From the NCBI GenBank assembly GCA_014360685.1, contig JACIXB010000005.1, positions 1-58,990 on the forward strand: a DNA stretch of 58,990 nucleotides. The letters run 5' to 3'. The stretch's first letter is position 1. Every line of letters starts with the position of its first letter. The position numbers and the translations under genes were made by a program. Origin of the DNA: Actinomycetota bacterium. GTDB taxonomy: Bacteria > Actinomycetota > Geothermincolia > Geothermincolales > RBG-13-55-18. Positions 33,682 through 43,081 of the stretch are shown piece by piece. The notes beneath the pieces were generated by a model. It saw nothing but the letters and a program-made list of their open reading frames with translations. It had not been told where the DNA came from and searched no databases.

Positions 33682-34665
33682 ATGCCGGGAGGTGAGGTAG
33701 GCGGGCCGCGTGCCGTGGTTCTGCTCTCCGGGGGGCTGGACTCCATGCTGGCCGCGGAGCTGCTGCGCCGATGCGGGGTGGAGGTAGTGGGCTTGGCCTT
33801 CCGCAGCCCCTTCTTCGGGAGCGATAAGGCGGAAAAGGCGGCCCGCCGGCTGGATATCCCCCTCCACGTGGAGGACATCACCGAGCCCCACCTGGAGGTG
33901 GTCAAGAACCCGCGCTTCGGGTACGGGAGGAACCTCAACCCGTGCATCGACTGCCACGCGCTCATGGTGAGGAGAGCCCTGGAGAGGATGGAGGAACTCG
34001 GCGCGTGGTTCATCGCCACGGGGGAAGTACTGGGAGAGAGGCCGAAATCCCAGAACCGGCGGGCGCTGGAACTGGTTGCCCGTCACTCGGGGGCCGATGA
34101 CCTTCTCCTGCGGCCCCTTTCCGCCCGCCTCCTTCCGGAGACCCGCCCGGAGAGGGAGGGGTGGGTGAGGCGCGAGGACCTGCTGGACCTGAGCGGGCGC
34201 TCCCGCCGGCGCCAGATGCAGCTGGCCGAGGAGTGGGGCATCGTGGACTACGAGAGCCCGGCCGGGGGATGCCTCCTCACCGACCCCGGTTTCTCCTCCC
34301 GCCTGAGGGAGCTCATGGCCCGGGTTCCCGGTTTCGACCGCCACGACGCGGAGCTGGTCAAGCTGGGACGCCAGTTCTGGGCGGGGGACACCCTGATCGT
34401 CCTCGGAAGGAGGCACGAGGAGAACCTGCGGCTCCGTGAAATCGCCCTTCCCTCCGATCTTCTCCTTCGGGAAAAGGACAGGCCCGGGCCCACGGCGCTG
34501 CTGCGGCGGTTTCCGCGCGGAAGCGAACCGGGAGGCGAGGCCCTGGAGGAGGCGGCCCGCCTTCTGGGAATATATGGTAAACAGAAGAGGCCCCTTTCCC
34601 TCGAGGAGGCGGCGTTTTGCGTGCGGGAAAACGGGCCCCAAGGGGAGTCCGGGCCGCCGCGTTGA
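33682..34665 (+). CDS. PP-loop ATPase of the MnmA/ThiI-like group
   Basis: 327 residues. The N-terminal adenylation domain has the PP-loop SGGLDSMLAAELL (about 16-28), LAFRSPFFG, and a conserved LNPCIDCHALM with two Cys. The region GEVLGERPKSQNRRALE is typical of tRNA 2-thiolation-like proteins fused to an NFACT-R-type domain (C-terminal part, about 200-310, with DRHDAELVKLGRQFW). It may modify tRNA sulfur or another substrate. The exact reaction is unknown. ATG 33682 follows AGGAAAG. It is divergent from the small helical gene. Confidence 0.72.
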   Translation: MPGGEVGGPRAVVLLSGGLDSMLAAELLRRCGVEVVGLAFRSPFFGSDKAEKAARRLDIPLHVEDITEPHLEVVKNPRFGYGRNLNPCIDCHALMVRRALERMEELGAWFIATGEVLGERPKSQNRRALELVARHSGADDLLLRPLSARLLPETRPEREGWVRREDLLDLSGRSRRRQMQLAEEWGIVDYESPAGGCLLTDPGFSSRLRELMARVPGFDRHDAELVKLGRQFWAGDTLIVLGRRHEENLRLREIALPSDLLLREKDRPGPTALLRRFPRGSEPGGEALEEAARLLGIYGKQKRPLSLEEAAFCVRENGPQGESGPPR

Positions 34666-34684
34666 CGAGGCGCGCGGGCGGGCC

Positions 34685-34712
34685 TTGTCATCGTAGTAAC
34701 ATAATATATAAT
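34685..34712 (+). promoter_or_regulatory. promoter of leuS
   Basis: TTGTCA (34685-34690) and TATAAT (34707-34712) are 16 bp apart inside an AT-rich island. The leader of about 205 nt before leuS shows no T-box consensus that I could recognise. Confidence 0.6.
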
Positions 34713-34923
34713 ATGTACAACATATAAGATTTGTGAAAATGGGGAGGAACAAGGAGGACGGGAAGGGTGGTGGTCGGGGGCCACGCGGTGCGTGGAGGGA
34801 GCGGCGGATGCCCTCGCGGGTTGCGCCGCCGGGAAAGCATCCATTAACGTATCCTTGAAAGCCGCGGAGAGGGAAGCGGAGGAAACGGCAGGTACTCGGA
34901 AACGGTTTCCATAAGGGGTGAAC

Positions 34924-37401
34924 ATGGAGGAGAGATACGATTTCGCGCGCCTGGAGGAGAAGTGGAGGCGCCGCTGGGAGGAAGCCGACCTCTACCGCTG
35001 TGTTGAGGACGAAGAACGCCCCAAGAAGTACATACTGGTCATGTTCCCTTATCCCTCCGGCCCCGCCCACATGGGTCACGTGGCCAATTACAACCTGGGG
35101 GACGTGCTGGCGCGCTATTTCCGCCGGCGGGGCATGAACGTCCTGCACCCCATGGGTTGGGACGGGTTCGGGCTTCCGGCGGAGAACGCGGCCATCCGCT
35201 CCGGGGTCCATCCCTCCAAGTACACTTGGGACAACATCGCCCTGCTCAAGGAGGGCCTGCAGCGGCTGGGGTACTCCTATGACTGGAGCCGCGAGCTCGC
35301 CACATGCGACCCCGAGTACTACCGCTGGACCCAGTGGTTCTTCCTCAAGTTCTACGAGCGGGGGCTGGCCTACAAGGCCCTGGCCTGGGCCAACTGGTGC
35401 CCCTCCTGCCGGACGGTGCTGGCCAATGAACAGGTGGTAGGGGGGCGGTGCGAGAGGTGCGACACCCTGGTGGAGCAGAAGGCCCTCCCCCAGTGGTTCC
35501 TGCGCATCACGGACTACGCCGAGAGGTTGCTGGCGGACATGGACCAGCTCTCCGGATGGCCGGAGAGCGTGCTCACCATGCAGCGCAACTGGATCGGGCG
35601 CTCCGAGGGATGCGAGGTGACCTTCCGGGTGAAGGAGACGGGGCAGGAGATACCCATCTTCACCACCCGTCCGGACACCCTCTGGGGGGTGACCTTCTTC
35701 CTCCTGGCCCCGGAGCATCCCCTGGTGGACGAACTAACCGAGGGGACCCCTTATCGGGAGGGCGTGCAGGCCTTCCGGGAGCGGCTCAAGGGAGTCTCGG
35801 CCATCGAGCGCACCTCCCTGGAGGCGGAAAAGGACGGCGTCTTTTTGGGGGCTCACGCCGTCAACCCGGTGAACGGGGAGGAGGTGCCCATCTGGACGGC
35901 CAACTTCGTGCTCATGGAGTACGGCACGGGGGCGGTGATGGCCGTTCCCGCCCACGACCAGAGGGATTTCGAGTTCGCCCGCAAGTTCGGCCTCCCCATC
36001 AAGGTGGTCATTCAGCCCCCGGGAGGGGATCTGCGCCCGGAGGAGATGACCGAGGCCTACGTGGACCCCGGGATCATGGTTCACTCGGGTCCCTTCGAGG
36101 GGCTGGACAGCGAGGAAGGACGCACGGTACGGGTACCGGATTATCTGGAGGAGCGAGGTTGGGGGAAGCGCGCCGTCAACTACCGGCTACGGGACTGGCT
36201 GATATCCCGCCAGCGCTACTGGGGGGTCCCCATACCCATCGTCTACTGCTCCCGGTGCGGGATGGTCCCCGTGCCCGAGGAGGACCTGCCCGTGCTCCTT
36301 CCGGAGGACGTGGAGTTCATCTTCGAGGGGCCCTCCCCCCTGGAGAGGTCCGAGGAGTTCCGGCGCACCGTCTGTCCTCGCTGCGGGGGCGAGGCGGAAC
36401 GGGAGACGGACACCATGGACACCTTCGTGGATTCCTCCTGGTATTATCTCCGTTACGCCAGCCCCCGGGATAAAGACCGGCCCTTCGACCCCCGGGCGGT
36501 GCGCTACTGGCTCCCCGTTGACCAGTACATAGGGGGCATCGAGCACGCTATCATGCACCTCCTGTATTCCCGCTTCTTCACCAAGGTCCTCAAGGACCTG
36601 GGCATGGTGGACTTCGACGAGCCCTTCACCAACCTCCTTTGCCAGGGAATGGTGGTCATGGGAGGGGCCAAGATGAGCAAGTCCAAGGGGAACGTGATCA
36701 CCCCGGAGGGCTTCATCGACAGTTATGGCGCGGACACCCTGCGCCTGTTCATCCTCTTCTTGGGCCCACCCGAGGCGGATAAGGAGTGGAACGAGGCGGG
36801 CATCGAGGGCGCCCACCGCTTCCTGCACCGCGTGTGGCGGCTGGTCCACCGCTACCTGGACATCCTCACCTTCAAGACCCAACCGGTGCCCGAGGACGCC
36901 GAGGTGCTCAAGAGGCTCTCGCATCTCACCCACCGTACCATCAAGAAGGTCACCGAGGATATAGAGCGCTTCGCCTTCAACACGGCCATCGCGGCTATCA
37001 TGGAGTTCACCAATGGCCTGTACCGGGAGATAGAGGAGTACCCCGACGCCTTCAACACCTACGAGGGCCACGAGGCCATCCGCTCCCTTATCCTGCTCCT
37101 GGCGCCCTTCGCCCCCTTCATAACCGAGGAACTCTGGGAGGAGGTGGGAGGGGAGTTCAGCGTGCACCAGCAGCCCTGGCCGGATTACGACCCCCGCCTG
37201 GCCCGTTCCGAGCGCATCACCCTTGTGGCCCAGGTGGACGGAAAGGTCAGGGACCGCATCGAGGTGGACGCCGACGTCGCCGAGGAGGAGATGGAGCGCA
37301 TCGCCCTCTCCTCGCCCAAGATTAGGAAAAACCTGGAAGGAAGGGAGATAGCCCGGGTGGTGGTGGTCCCCGGCAAGCTGGTGAACATCGTGACCCGGTG
37401 A
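34924..37401 (+). CDS. leuS: leucyl-tRNA synthetase
   Basis: Attaches leucine to tRNA-Leu, a class I synthetase. 825 residues, the normal length. HIGH is HMGH in [12 protein letters not shown] (about 41-52) and KMSKS is in [11 protein letters not shown] near 580. The editing domain (CP1) is present between about 215 and 400, with TTRPDTLWG. Several zinc-type Cys pairs (CPSC and CERC; also CSRC and CPRC) occur in the insert regions. ATG 34924 follows AAGGGG with 5 nt spacing; GTG 34918 is possible. comEA follows 43 bp downstream. Confidence 0.97.
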   Translation: MEERYDFARLEEKWRRRWEEADLYRCVEDEERPKKYILVMFPYPSGPAHMGHVANYNLGDVLARYFRRRGMNVLHPMGWDGFGLPAENAAIRSGVHPSKYTWDNIALLKEGLQRLGYSYDWSRELATCDPEYYRWTQWFFLKFYERGLAYKALAWANWCPSCRTVLANEQVVGGRCERCDTLVEQKALPQWFLRITDYAERLLADMDQLSGWPESVLTMQRNWIGRSEGCEVTFRVKETGQEIPIFTTRPDTLWGVTFFLLAPEHPLVDELTEGTPYREGVQAFRERLKGVSAIERTSLEAEKDGVFLGAHAVNPVNGEEVPIWTANFVLMEYGTGAVMAVPAHDQRDFEFARKFGLPIKVVIQPPGGDLRPEEMTEAYVDPGIMVHSGPFEGLDSEEGRTVRVPDYLEERGWGKRAVNYRLRDWLISRQRYWGVPIPIVYCSRCGMVPVPEEDLPVLLPEDVEFIFEGPSPLERSEEFRRTVCPRCGGEAERETDTMDTFVDSSWYYLRYASPRDKDRPFDPRAVRYWLPVDQYIGGIEHAIMHLLYSRFFTKVLKDLGMVDFDEPFTNLLCQGMVVMGGAKMSKSKGNVITPEGFIDSYGADTLRLFILFLGPPEADKEWNEAGIEGAHRFLHRVWRLVHRYLDILTFKTQPVPEDAEVLKRLSHLTHRTIKKVTEDIERFAFNTAIAAIMEFTNGLYREIEEYPDAFNTYEGHEAIRSLILLLAPFAPFITEELWEEVGGEFSVHQQPWPDYDPRLARSERITLVAQVDGKVRDRIEVDADVAEEEMERIALSSPKIRKNLEGREIARVVVVPGKLVNIVTR

Positions 37402-37444
37402 GAACCTCGCCGCGTGGAGAGGCAGCGGGATCCGGACCACGGAT

Positions 37445-38047
37445 ATGTTGGAAAAACTTTCCTCCTTTCTCGACTGGGCTTCCGGCCTGTCCTACCGGCA
37501 ACTGGCCTTGGTCCTCGCCCTGATCCTGGCCCTGGGAGTCGGCGGCTACCTCCTGCTGCGCCCCGCTTCCCGCCCGGAGGGCAACTTCCTGCCTGCCCGG
37601 GAGGAGCCGGAAGCCGGCGCCGGGGAGGCCGGGCTGGTGGTGCACGTGGCGGGGGCGGTCGTCCACCCCGGGGTGGTGATCCTGGATCCGGGGGCGAGGG
37701 TGATGGATGCCGTTCAGCAGGCCGGGGGACCCCTGCCCGATGCGGAGCTGGATTCCCTCAACCTGGCCCAACCGGTGAGCGACGGCCAGAAGATAACCGT
37801 CCCCCGCAAGGGGGAGGGTGTCGGGGACCGGGACGGTAACACGCCGCCGGGCGGCGGCAAGGTGAACATCAACACGGCGGGCAAGGAGGAGCTGGAGCGC
37901 CTTCCCGGCATAGGCCCCACCCTCGCCCGGCGCATCCTGGATTACCGGGAGGCTCATGGGGGATTCCGCAGCGTGGAGGAGCTGAGAAAGGTCTCCGGGA
38001 TAGGCCCCAAGAAGTTCGAGGAACTCAAAGGCCTGGTGGAGATCTGA
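37445..38047 (+). CDS. comEA: competence protein ComEA
   Basis: 200 residues, a membrane-anchored DNA receptor for transformation. One transmembrane helix (LALVLALILALGVGGYLLL, about 18-36) is followed by a SLBB domain (VVHVAGAVVHPGVVILD, about 64-80) and two helix-hairpin-helix motifs (INTAGKEELERLPGIGPTLA and VSGIGPKKFEELKG) that bind DNA without sequence preference. comEC is 300 bp downstream in the same direction, so the strain has part of the uptake machinery. It is probably co-transcribed with leuS. Confidence 0.93.
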   Translation: MLEKLSSFLDWASGLSYRQLALVLALILALGVGGYLLLRPASRPEGNFLPAREEPEAGAGEAGLVVHVAGAVVHPGVVILDPGARVMDAVQQAGGPLPDAELDSLNLAQPVSDGQKITVPRKGEGVGDRDGNTPPGGGKVNINTAGKEELERLPGIGPTLARRILDYREAHGGFRSVEELRKVSGIGPKKFEELKGLVEI

Positions 38048-38352
38048 ATCTTGTGCGGCAAGTTCCGGGGATGATCCTCAATCGGACCTCGCGGTGGCGG
38101 GACCCGTAGGGATAGGGTGGCGGGGACAGGCGCCGCGGGCCGCCCGCCACCCGGCGGCCGGACCTACCACGCCCTAAGGGGGCGCGATTCCGCGGATACT
38201 TCCCGCGCTCGTGATGTTCCGAGGTCGCCTCTCCATGAAACGCCGGAGGCGGTGAGGCACGGCCGGCCTTATCAACGTGCGGGTATTCCGGGTATTCCGG
38301 GATTCCTTCCCTCGTCGGATAATCACCTGCTCGGGAATCGGTTCTCCAGGAC
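38048..38352. other. gene-free stretch between comEA and comEC
   Basis: Mostly GC-rich filler with nothing recognisable, except a short tandem repeat, GGGTATTCC twice followed by GGGATTCC (38281-38306). Confidence 0.45.
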
Positions 38353-40818
38353 ATGGATACGGGAAGAGACCTTCTCTTAAGATCCCGGCTCCTGCTCCTG
38401 GCCCTGGCCCTGGCCCTGGGAGGGGCTCTGGGTTGCCGGGCCGGGAAGACCTTTCCCTGGGTGCTGGCGGCGGGGTCCATGGCCATGTTGCTGCGCGCCG
38501 GGGGGAGGGGTAGGAGGGAATGGGGCTGGGTGTTGCCGGCCCTGCTGCTCTTCTATGCCGGCTTTTTTATAGGTTGGCACGGGGAAAGCCGGCTGGAGGG
38601 CCGGAGGGGTGAGGCCGGGTGGGCGTGCCTGGAGGGAAATGTGGAGCCGGGAAACGCCGGCGGCTCCGGGGAGGAGGCCTTTCTCTTCCGGGTGGAGAGG
38701 GCGAAGGGATGTCCCTTCGCAAGCCCGGGAGACCTCTACCTTTTGAGGGTGGGCGAAGGAGGCCGGTACCCGGAGTGGGGATATCGGCTGGAGGTGGAGG
38801 GCTACCTCCATATCTTTTCCCGCCCCGGGGGCCGGGTGGTAGGCAGCCTGCGGGCGGAGAAATACCGCCAATTGGGATCCATAGGCCATCCCCTGCTGCG
38901 GTTCGCAGTTTTTTTGCGCCGGAATTGGGAGGGGTTGGCCGGGGCCCTGCCGGGGAGGGAGGCGGCGCTTCTCGGCGGGATCCTGCTCGGTGACTACCGG
39001 AGGCTGGAACTGCGCGACCTGGTTGCCCTCCGGGGGTCCGGGCTGATCCACCTGTGCGCCGCTTCGGGACTTCACGTGGGGATCCTGGCCGCCGGGCTGC
39101 TCTGGTTGTCGGGCAAGCTCGGCCTCTCCCGGAGGATGGCCGTGCTCCTGCAGGTACCCCTTCTCGCTCTTTACGCCTTGATGGCCGGGCTTTCCGTGCC
39201 CATTCTGAGGGCTTCCACGGTGCTGGTTTTGGCCGGTGCGGCCTTCCTCTTGGGGAGGGACTTCGATTTCCTTGCCGCCGCCGGGGCGGCGGTGATGGTT
39301 CTTTTCCTGCACCAGGTCGACCTGGCGTCCTCCCCCAGCTTCCAGCTTTCCCTGGCCGCGGCCCTCGGGGTGGTGCTGTTGCGCCCTCCGCTCGGAAAGC
39401 TGCTGGGGTCAGACGGTTCTCGCTTCCTGGATCTACTGGTCACCTCCCTGGCCGCGCAGGCCGCCGCGGCCCCTTTTCTCCTCCATCACTTCGGGGAATT
39501 CCCCCTCCTGGCCCCCATGAGCAACCTGCTGGTGCTTCCCGTGCTCCCGTTACTCATGGGGTTTACCATGTTTTCCCTGGTCCTTTCGGCCCTCGGGGTC
39601 CCGGGAGCTTCCCTACCCCTGGCCGTCGCCGCACCCATGACACGCTGGATACTCAAGGTGGCGGGCGTTTTCTCCTCCGCCAGGTGGAGCCTGGTGCGCA
39701 TCTACCCCTTCTCCCTGGCCTGGATTACCGTCTATTTCCCGCTCCTTTTAGCCGCCCTTTTGGGAAGGGGAAGGGTTCGCAGGTGGGCGGGGATGGTCCT
39801 CGTCGCCCTGCTCTCCCTCCTCCTGGCCTGTGGCCTGCAGCTCAACCTTCCCGCCGTGGGAGGCGACGAGGGTGTCCGCCTCGCCTTCCTGGACGTGGGA
39901 CAGGGAGACGCCTGCCTCATCCAAACCCCGGAAGGAGTGAACCTCCTGGTGGACGGGGGCAAGGACCCCTCCGTCCTGGAGCGCAAGCTCCGCTCCAGGG
40001 ACGTACGCCACCTGGACGCCGTCCTCGTCAGCCACCCGGAGGAGGACCACGCCGGGGGACTGGAAGGAGCATTGAGGGCCTGTTCCGTGGGTCTGGTCCT
40101 CCACCCTCCGCTGCGGGGGAAGGAGGGACACCGCTTCTTCTCCCTGGCCGCGGATATGGGCGTTCCGGTGCGGGAGATGAAAAGAGGGGATGGGCTGGAG
40201 GTCGGTGGGGTGAGGGTGGAGGCGCTGGGTCCCGATCCCGCTTGGGATGGCGACGTCGCCGCCAACGACCGTTCCCTGGTGTTGAGGATGGAAGCGGGCG
40301 GCGGGAGTTTCCTCTTTACCGGCGACGTTGAGGAGGAGGGCTTGCACGGGCTTTTGCGGGAGCCCGTTCCCCGCTGTGACCTGTTGAAGGTTCCCCACCA
40401 CGGAGGTTACGCGGAGGGGTTGGAGGAGTTGCTGCGGGCCCTGCGCCCGCGGTTGGCGGTCATCAGCGTGGGAGCGGGAAACCCCTACGGACATCCTTCC
40501 CCGCTCACCTTGCGAGCGCTGCAGAGGCAGGGATGCGCCGTGTGCCGCACCGACCTCGGCGGTGATATAGTTATCCGTGTGGTGGAGGGCGGATTTCGGG
40601 TGCAGACGTCGCGGGAGGAGACCTCTCTCACGGGGAACGGGCTCCCAGGGGTGGGGGGCGAAAGGGATATCAGCCTCCCGAGGAGGATCCCGGCCTCGGC
40701 GTGTCCGCTGGAGGGGGATCCCTTCAGGCCGGGAGGGTCGCATCGGAGGGAGAGTTCGAATCCGCTGGATGGTGAGCGTAATGGGCATGCGGGAGCCGCT
40801 GCCGACCTGGCGGCCTGA
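38353..40818 (+). CDS. comEC: competence protein ComEC/Rec2
   Basis: 821 residues, the membrane channel for single-strand DNA import. An N-terminal DUF4131-like part with hydrophobic helices comes first. The competence core follows (GSGLIHLCAASGLHVGILAAGL near residue 225 and many helices to about 490). A C-terminal metallo-beta-lactamase domain has FLDVGQGDACLIQ (about 514), VSHPEEDHAGG (about 558) and VPHHGG (about 677). The final 70 residues after about 750 are Arg/Gly/Pro-rich and not typical. The ATG 38353 context has no strong ribosome binding site. comEA and holA flank it, as in many bacteria. Confidence 0.93.
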   Translation: MDTGRDLLLRSRLLLLALALALGGALGCRAGKTFPWVLAAGSMAMLLRAGGRGRREWGWVLPALLLFYAGFFIGWHGESRLEGRRGEAGWACLEGNVEPGNAGGSGEEAFLFRVERAKGCPFASPGDLYLLRVGEGGRYPEWGYRLEVEGYLHIFSRPGGRVVGSLRAEKYRQLGSIGHPLLRFAVFLRRNWEGLAGALPGREAALLGGILLGDYRRLELRDLVALRGSGLIHLCAASGLHVGILAAGLLWLSGKLGLSRRMAVLLQVPLLALYALMAGLSVPILRASTVLVLAGAAFLLGRDFDFLAAAGAAVMVLFLHQVDLASSPSFQLSLAAALGVVLLRPPLGKLLGSDGSRFLDLLVTSLAAQAAAAPFLLHHFGEFPLLAPMSNLLVLPVLPLLMGFTMFSLVLSALGVPGASLPLAVAAPMTRWILKVAGVFSSARWSLVRIYPFSLAWITVYFPLLLAALLGRGRVRRWAGMVLVALLSLLLACGLQLNLPAVGGDEGVRLAFLDVGQGDACLIQTPEGVNLLVDGGKDPSVLERKLRSRDVRHLDAVLVSHPEEDHAGGLEGALRACSVGLVLHPPLRGKEGHRFFSLAADMGVPVREMKRGDGLEVGGVRVEALGPDPAWDGDVAANDRSLVLRMEAGGGSFLFTGDVEEEGLHGLLREPVPRCDLLKVPHHGGYAEGLEELLRALRPRLAVISVGAGNPYGHPSPLTLRALQRQGCAVCRTDLGGDIVIRVVEGGFRVQTSREETSLTGNGLPGVGGERDISLPRRIPASACPLEGDPFRPGGSHRRESSNPLDGERNGHAGAAADLAA

Positions 40819-40847
40819 GGTATCCCGTCCGTGAAGGGGGGCCGGAT

Positions 40848-41831
40848 TTGGGCGAGGGGAAAAGGGCCAGGGCCGTCCTCATCCACGGGGAGCAAGCCCT
40901 CCTCCTGGAGGAGGAACTCAGGAAGATACTGGAAAAAATCTCCCGGGACGATCCGGAGGCGGAGTTCAACCTCGACGTCTTCCGCATGGGCGAGGACCGC
41001 CTGGAGGAGGCCCTGGCCGCGGCGGAGACCCTCCCCCTGGCCGGCGGTTGGAGATACGTGGTCATCAAGGAAGCCCAACGCCTCACCCCCGGGGAGGTGA
41101 AGAGGCTTTCCGCCTTCCTCGACCGGCCCCCGGAGAGCGCGGTGCTCATTATCCTAGCCTCGGGTTTGAAGAAAAACGCCCCCCTGCTCAAGGCCTGCCG
41201 GGAGAAGGCGACGGTGAGGGAGACGACCATCTCCCGCCGTGAGCTTCCCATGTGGGTGAAGTCCCGCTTCCAGGCGCGCGGGCTGAAGGTGGACGGAAGG
41301 GCCATACCTTACCTTTTGGAGATGCTGGGGGAGGACCTCATGGCCCTGGAGGCGGCGGTGGAGAAGATATCCCTCTTCCACCAGGGAAACCGGCCCGTGG
41401 AACTGGATGAGGCGGTGGCCCTGGTGATGCCCTCGGCGGAAATAGCGGTATACGAACTGACCGACCGGGTGATGCTGGGGGACCAGGAACAGGCCCTGAA
41501 GATGTTGCGCCGTCTCCTCAAGCAGGGGGAGGATCCCAACCGGGTGCTTTACGCCCTGTCCCGCCACTATCTCCGCCTGCTTCGCTACAAGGCCCTGCGG
41601 GACGACGGGCTGTCCGATCGGGAAATCGCCGCGGAATTGAAGCTACCCGGCAGCATGGAGTGGACCATCGGCTCCCGGCTCCGTCCTCAAGCCTCGAGGC
41701 TGGGGGAGGAAGGCCTGCGCCGCTCCCTGGCCGCGATCGTGGAGGCGGAAAGGGACCTCAAGACGGGTCGCCTGGAGCCCGAGGACGCCTTGACGGTGGC
41801 GGTGATCCGCCTGGCCTCCGCCGGATCTTGA
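40848..41831 (+). CDS. holA: DNA polymerase III subunit delta
   Basis: 327 residues. Clamp-loader subunit that opens the beta clamp. RAVLIHGEQALLLEEELRKI at the N-terminus and the region with GEVKRLSAFLDRPPESAVLIIL are typical. The middle (LLKACREKATVRE), YELTDRVMLGD and the C-terminal all-helical collar domain with RHYLRLLRYKALRDDG complete it. TTG 40848 is the start, with AAGGGGGG (40834-40841) 6 nt upstream. It lies just after comEC, the usual order. rpsT, often next, is not found; the arginine operon follows. Confidence 0.92.
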   Translation: MGEGKRARAVLIHGEQALLLEEELRKILEKISRDDPEAEFNLDVFRMGEDRLEEALAAAETLPLAGGWRYVVIKEAQRLTPGEVKRLSAFLDRPPESAVLIILASGLKKNAPLLKACREKATVRETTISRRELPMWVKSRFQARGLKVDGRAIPYLLEMLGEDLMALEAAVEKISLFHQGNRPVELDEAVALVMPSAEIAVYELTDRVMLGDQEQALKMLRRLLKQGEDPNRVLYALSRHYLRLLRYKALRDDGLSDREIAAELKLPGSMEWTIGSRLRPQASRLGEEGLRRSLAAIVEAERDLKTGRLEPEDALTVAVIRLASAGS

Positions 41832-41867
41832 TTGACATCTATGCAATAATATGCATAATATAGCATA
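41832..41867 (+). promoter_or_regulatory. arginine operon promoter with two overlapping ArgR-box-like operators
   Basis: TTGACA (41832-41837) and TAATAT (41856-41861) are 18 bp apart. Two 18-bp inverted repeats overlap this promoter. TATGCA-N6-TGCATA spans 41840-41857 and TATGC-N8-GCATA spans 41850-41867, sharing 8 bp. ARG boxes in other bacteria are 18-bp palindromes in AT-rich promoter DNA, and argR is encoded in this same cluster. Binding of an ArgR hexamer with arginine would block polymerase. Confidence 0.75.
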
Positions 41868-41899
41868 TCATTGCCGGCGATTCGAAGAGGGATGAAGGT

Positions 41900-42943
41900 A
41901 TGGCCATCGCGAAAATCGGAATTATAGGCGCTTCAGGATATACTGGGGCCGAGCTCATGCGCCTCCTTTGCCGCCATCCCGGCGTGGAGGTGGCTTACCT
42001 TACTGCGCATACTTATGCAGGTAAAGAGGTGGATGAACTGTATCCCCACCTGCATGTTTACCGGGGGATGAGGTTCCGGGCCTTCCGGCCGCGGGAGGCG
42101 CTGGAAGAAGCGGATTTCCATTTCGTCGCCCTCCCCCACGGGGAGGCCATGGAGGTGGTGCCGCCCCTCCTGGAGGGAGGGGCTCGAGTGGTGGATCTCT
42201 CCGCGGATTACAGGCTGCCCGACCCGGGAGAGTACGCCCGCTGGTACGGGAAGGAGCACAGCTCCCCGGAACTACTTTCCCGGGCGGTATACGGCCTGCC
42301 GGAGTTCTACGCCGCGGCTGTTCGGGAAGCAAGGCTGGTGGCCGTGCCCGGATGTTACCCCACCGCCGCCCTGCTGGCCCTGGGGCCTCTGGCCCGGAGG
42401 GGTTATCCACTGGAGGGATGCGTCATCGACGCCAAGTCGGGGGTTTCCGGGGCGGGGAGGACCCTTTCCCTCTCCGCCCACTTCGCCCAGGCCGACGCGA
42501 GCGTGAAGCCCTACGGCGTGGGCTCCCACCGCCATACCCCGGAGATCGAGGGCCGGCTGGCGGAGCTCTCCTCCCGTCCGGTAAGGGTTAATTTCGTCCC
42601 CCATCTCGTGCCCATGAGCCGCGGCATCCTGGCCACCTGTTACCTTGACTTGGGGCCGGAGGCGAGCCCGGGCGATGTGGCCTCGGCCTATGAGGAGGCC
42701 TACTCCGCTTCGCCGTTCGTGGTCCTCCTCGGGGAGGGGCGTTTCCCGGAGACCAAGTGCGTTTCGGGGAGCAATTACTGTCATCTGGGATGGTACCTGG
42801 ACCGGGAAAAGGGGACCTTGGTGGCCGCCTCGGCCATAGACAACCTGGTCAAGGGGGCCTCCGGACAGGCGGTGCAGTGCATGAACATCATGATGGGTTG
42901 GGAGGAGACCCTGGGCCTGGAGGCACCGGGGCTGTTCCCCTGA
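41900..42943 (+). CDS. argC: N-acetyl-gamma-glutamyl-phosphate reductase
   Basis: Reduces acetylglutamyl phosphate to acetylglutamate semialdehyde with NADPH. 347 residues. The nucleotide motif is GIIGASGYTGAELMRLL near the N-terminus and the catalytic Cys lies in AVPGCYPTA near residue 149. The dimerisation domain has HRHTPEIEGRL and the C-terminus KGASGQAVQCMN. It is the first gene of the arginine operon, 33 bp after the proposed operator pair. A TGAAGG stretch precedes ATG 41900. Confidence 0.96.
   Translation: MAIAKIGIIGASGYTGAELMRLLCRHPGVEVAYLTAHTYAGKEVDELYPHLHVYRGMRFRAFRPREALEEADFHFVALPHGEAMEVVPPLLEGGARVVDLSADYRLPDPGEYARWYGKEHSSPELLSRAVYGLPEFYAAAVREARLVAVPGCYPTAALLALGPLARRGYPLEGCVIDAKSGVSGAGRTLSLSAHFAQADASVKPYGVGSHRHTPEIEGRLAELSSRPVRVNFVPHLVPMSRGILATCYLDLGPEASPGDVASAYEEAYSASPFVVLLGEGRFPETKCVSGSNYCHLGWYLDREKGTLVAASAIDNLVKGASGQAVQCMNIMMGWEETLGLEAPGLFP
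42007..42018. promoter_or_regulatory. possible second ArgR-box half inside argC
   Basis: GCATA-CT-TATGC (42007-42018), flanked by CTGC and AG, has the same core arms as the promoter ARG boxes, about 140 bp downstream and within argC codons. It may be an auxiliary operator. It could also be chance codon use. Confidence 0.25.
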
Positions 42944-43081
42944 GAGGCGGAGAGGTGACGGAGCGGGGTTCGTCCGGAGCCGACGTTGTGCCGGGGCCCG
43001 TGGGCGCAGGCCGGTGGGCCGCCAAGGCCACCTTCATGGGCGGCGAAGGACTTCAAGGGAGGCTTTTTGAAGGGAGAGAGC

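Noticed and set aside
34713..34923. T-box leader before leuS
   Set aside because: The ~205-nt leader has no recognisable T-box sequence or terminator pair.
38281..38306. Short GGGTATTCC repeat as a functional element
   Set aside because: Only two exact 9-bp copies and one partial copy; chance or slippage explains it.
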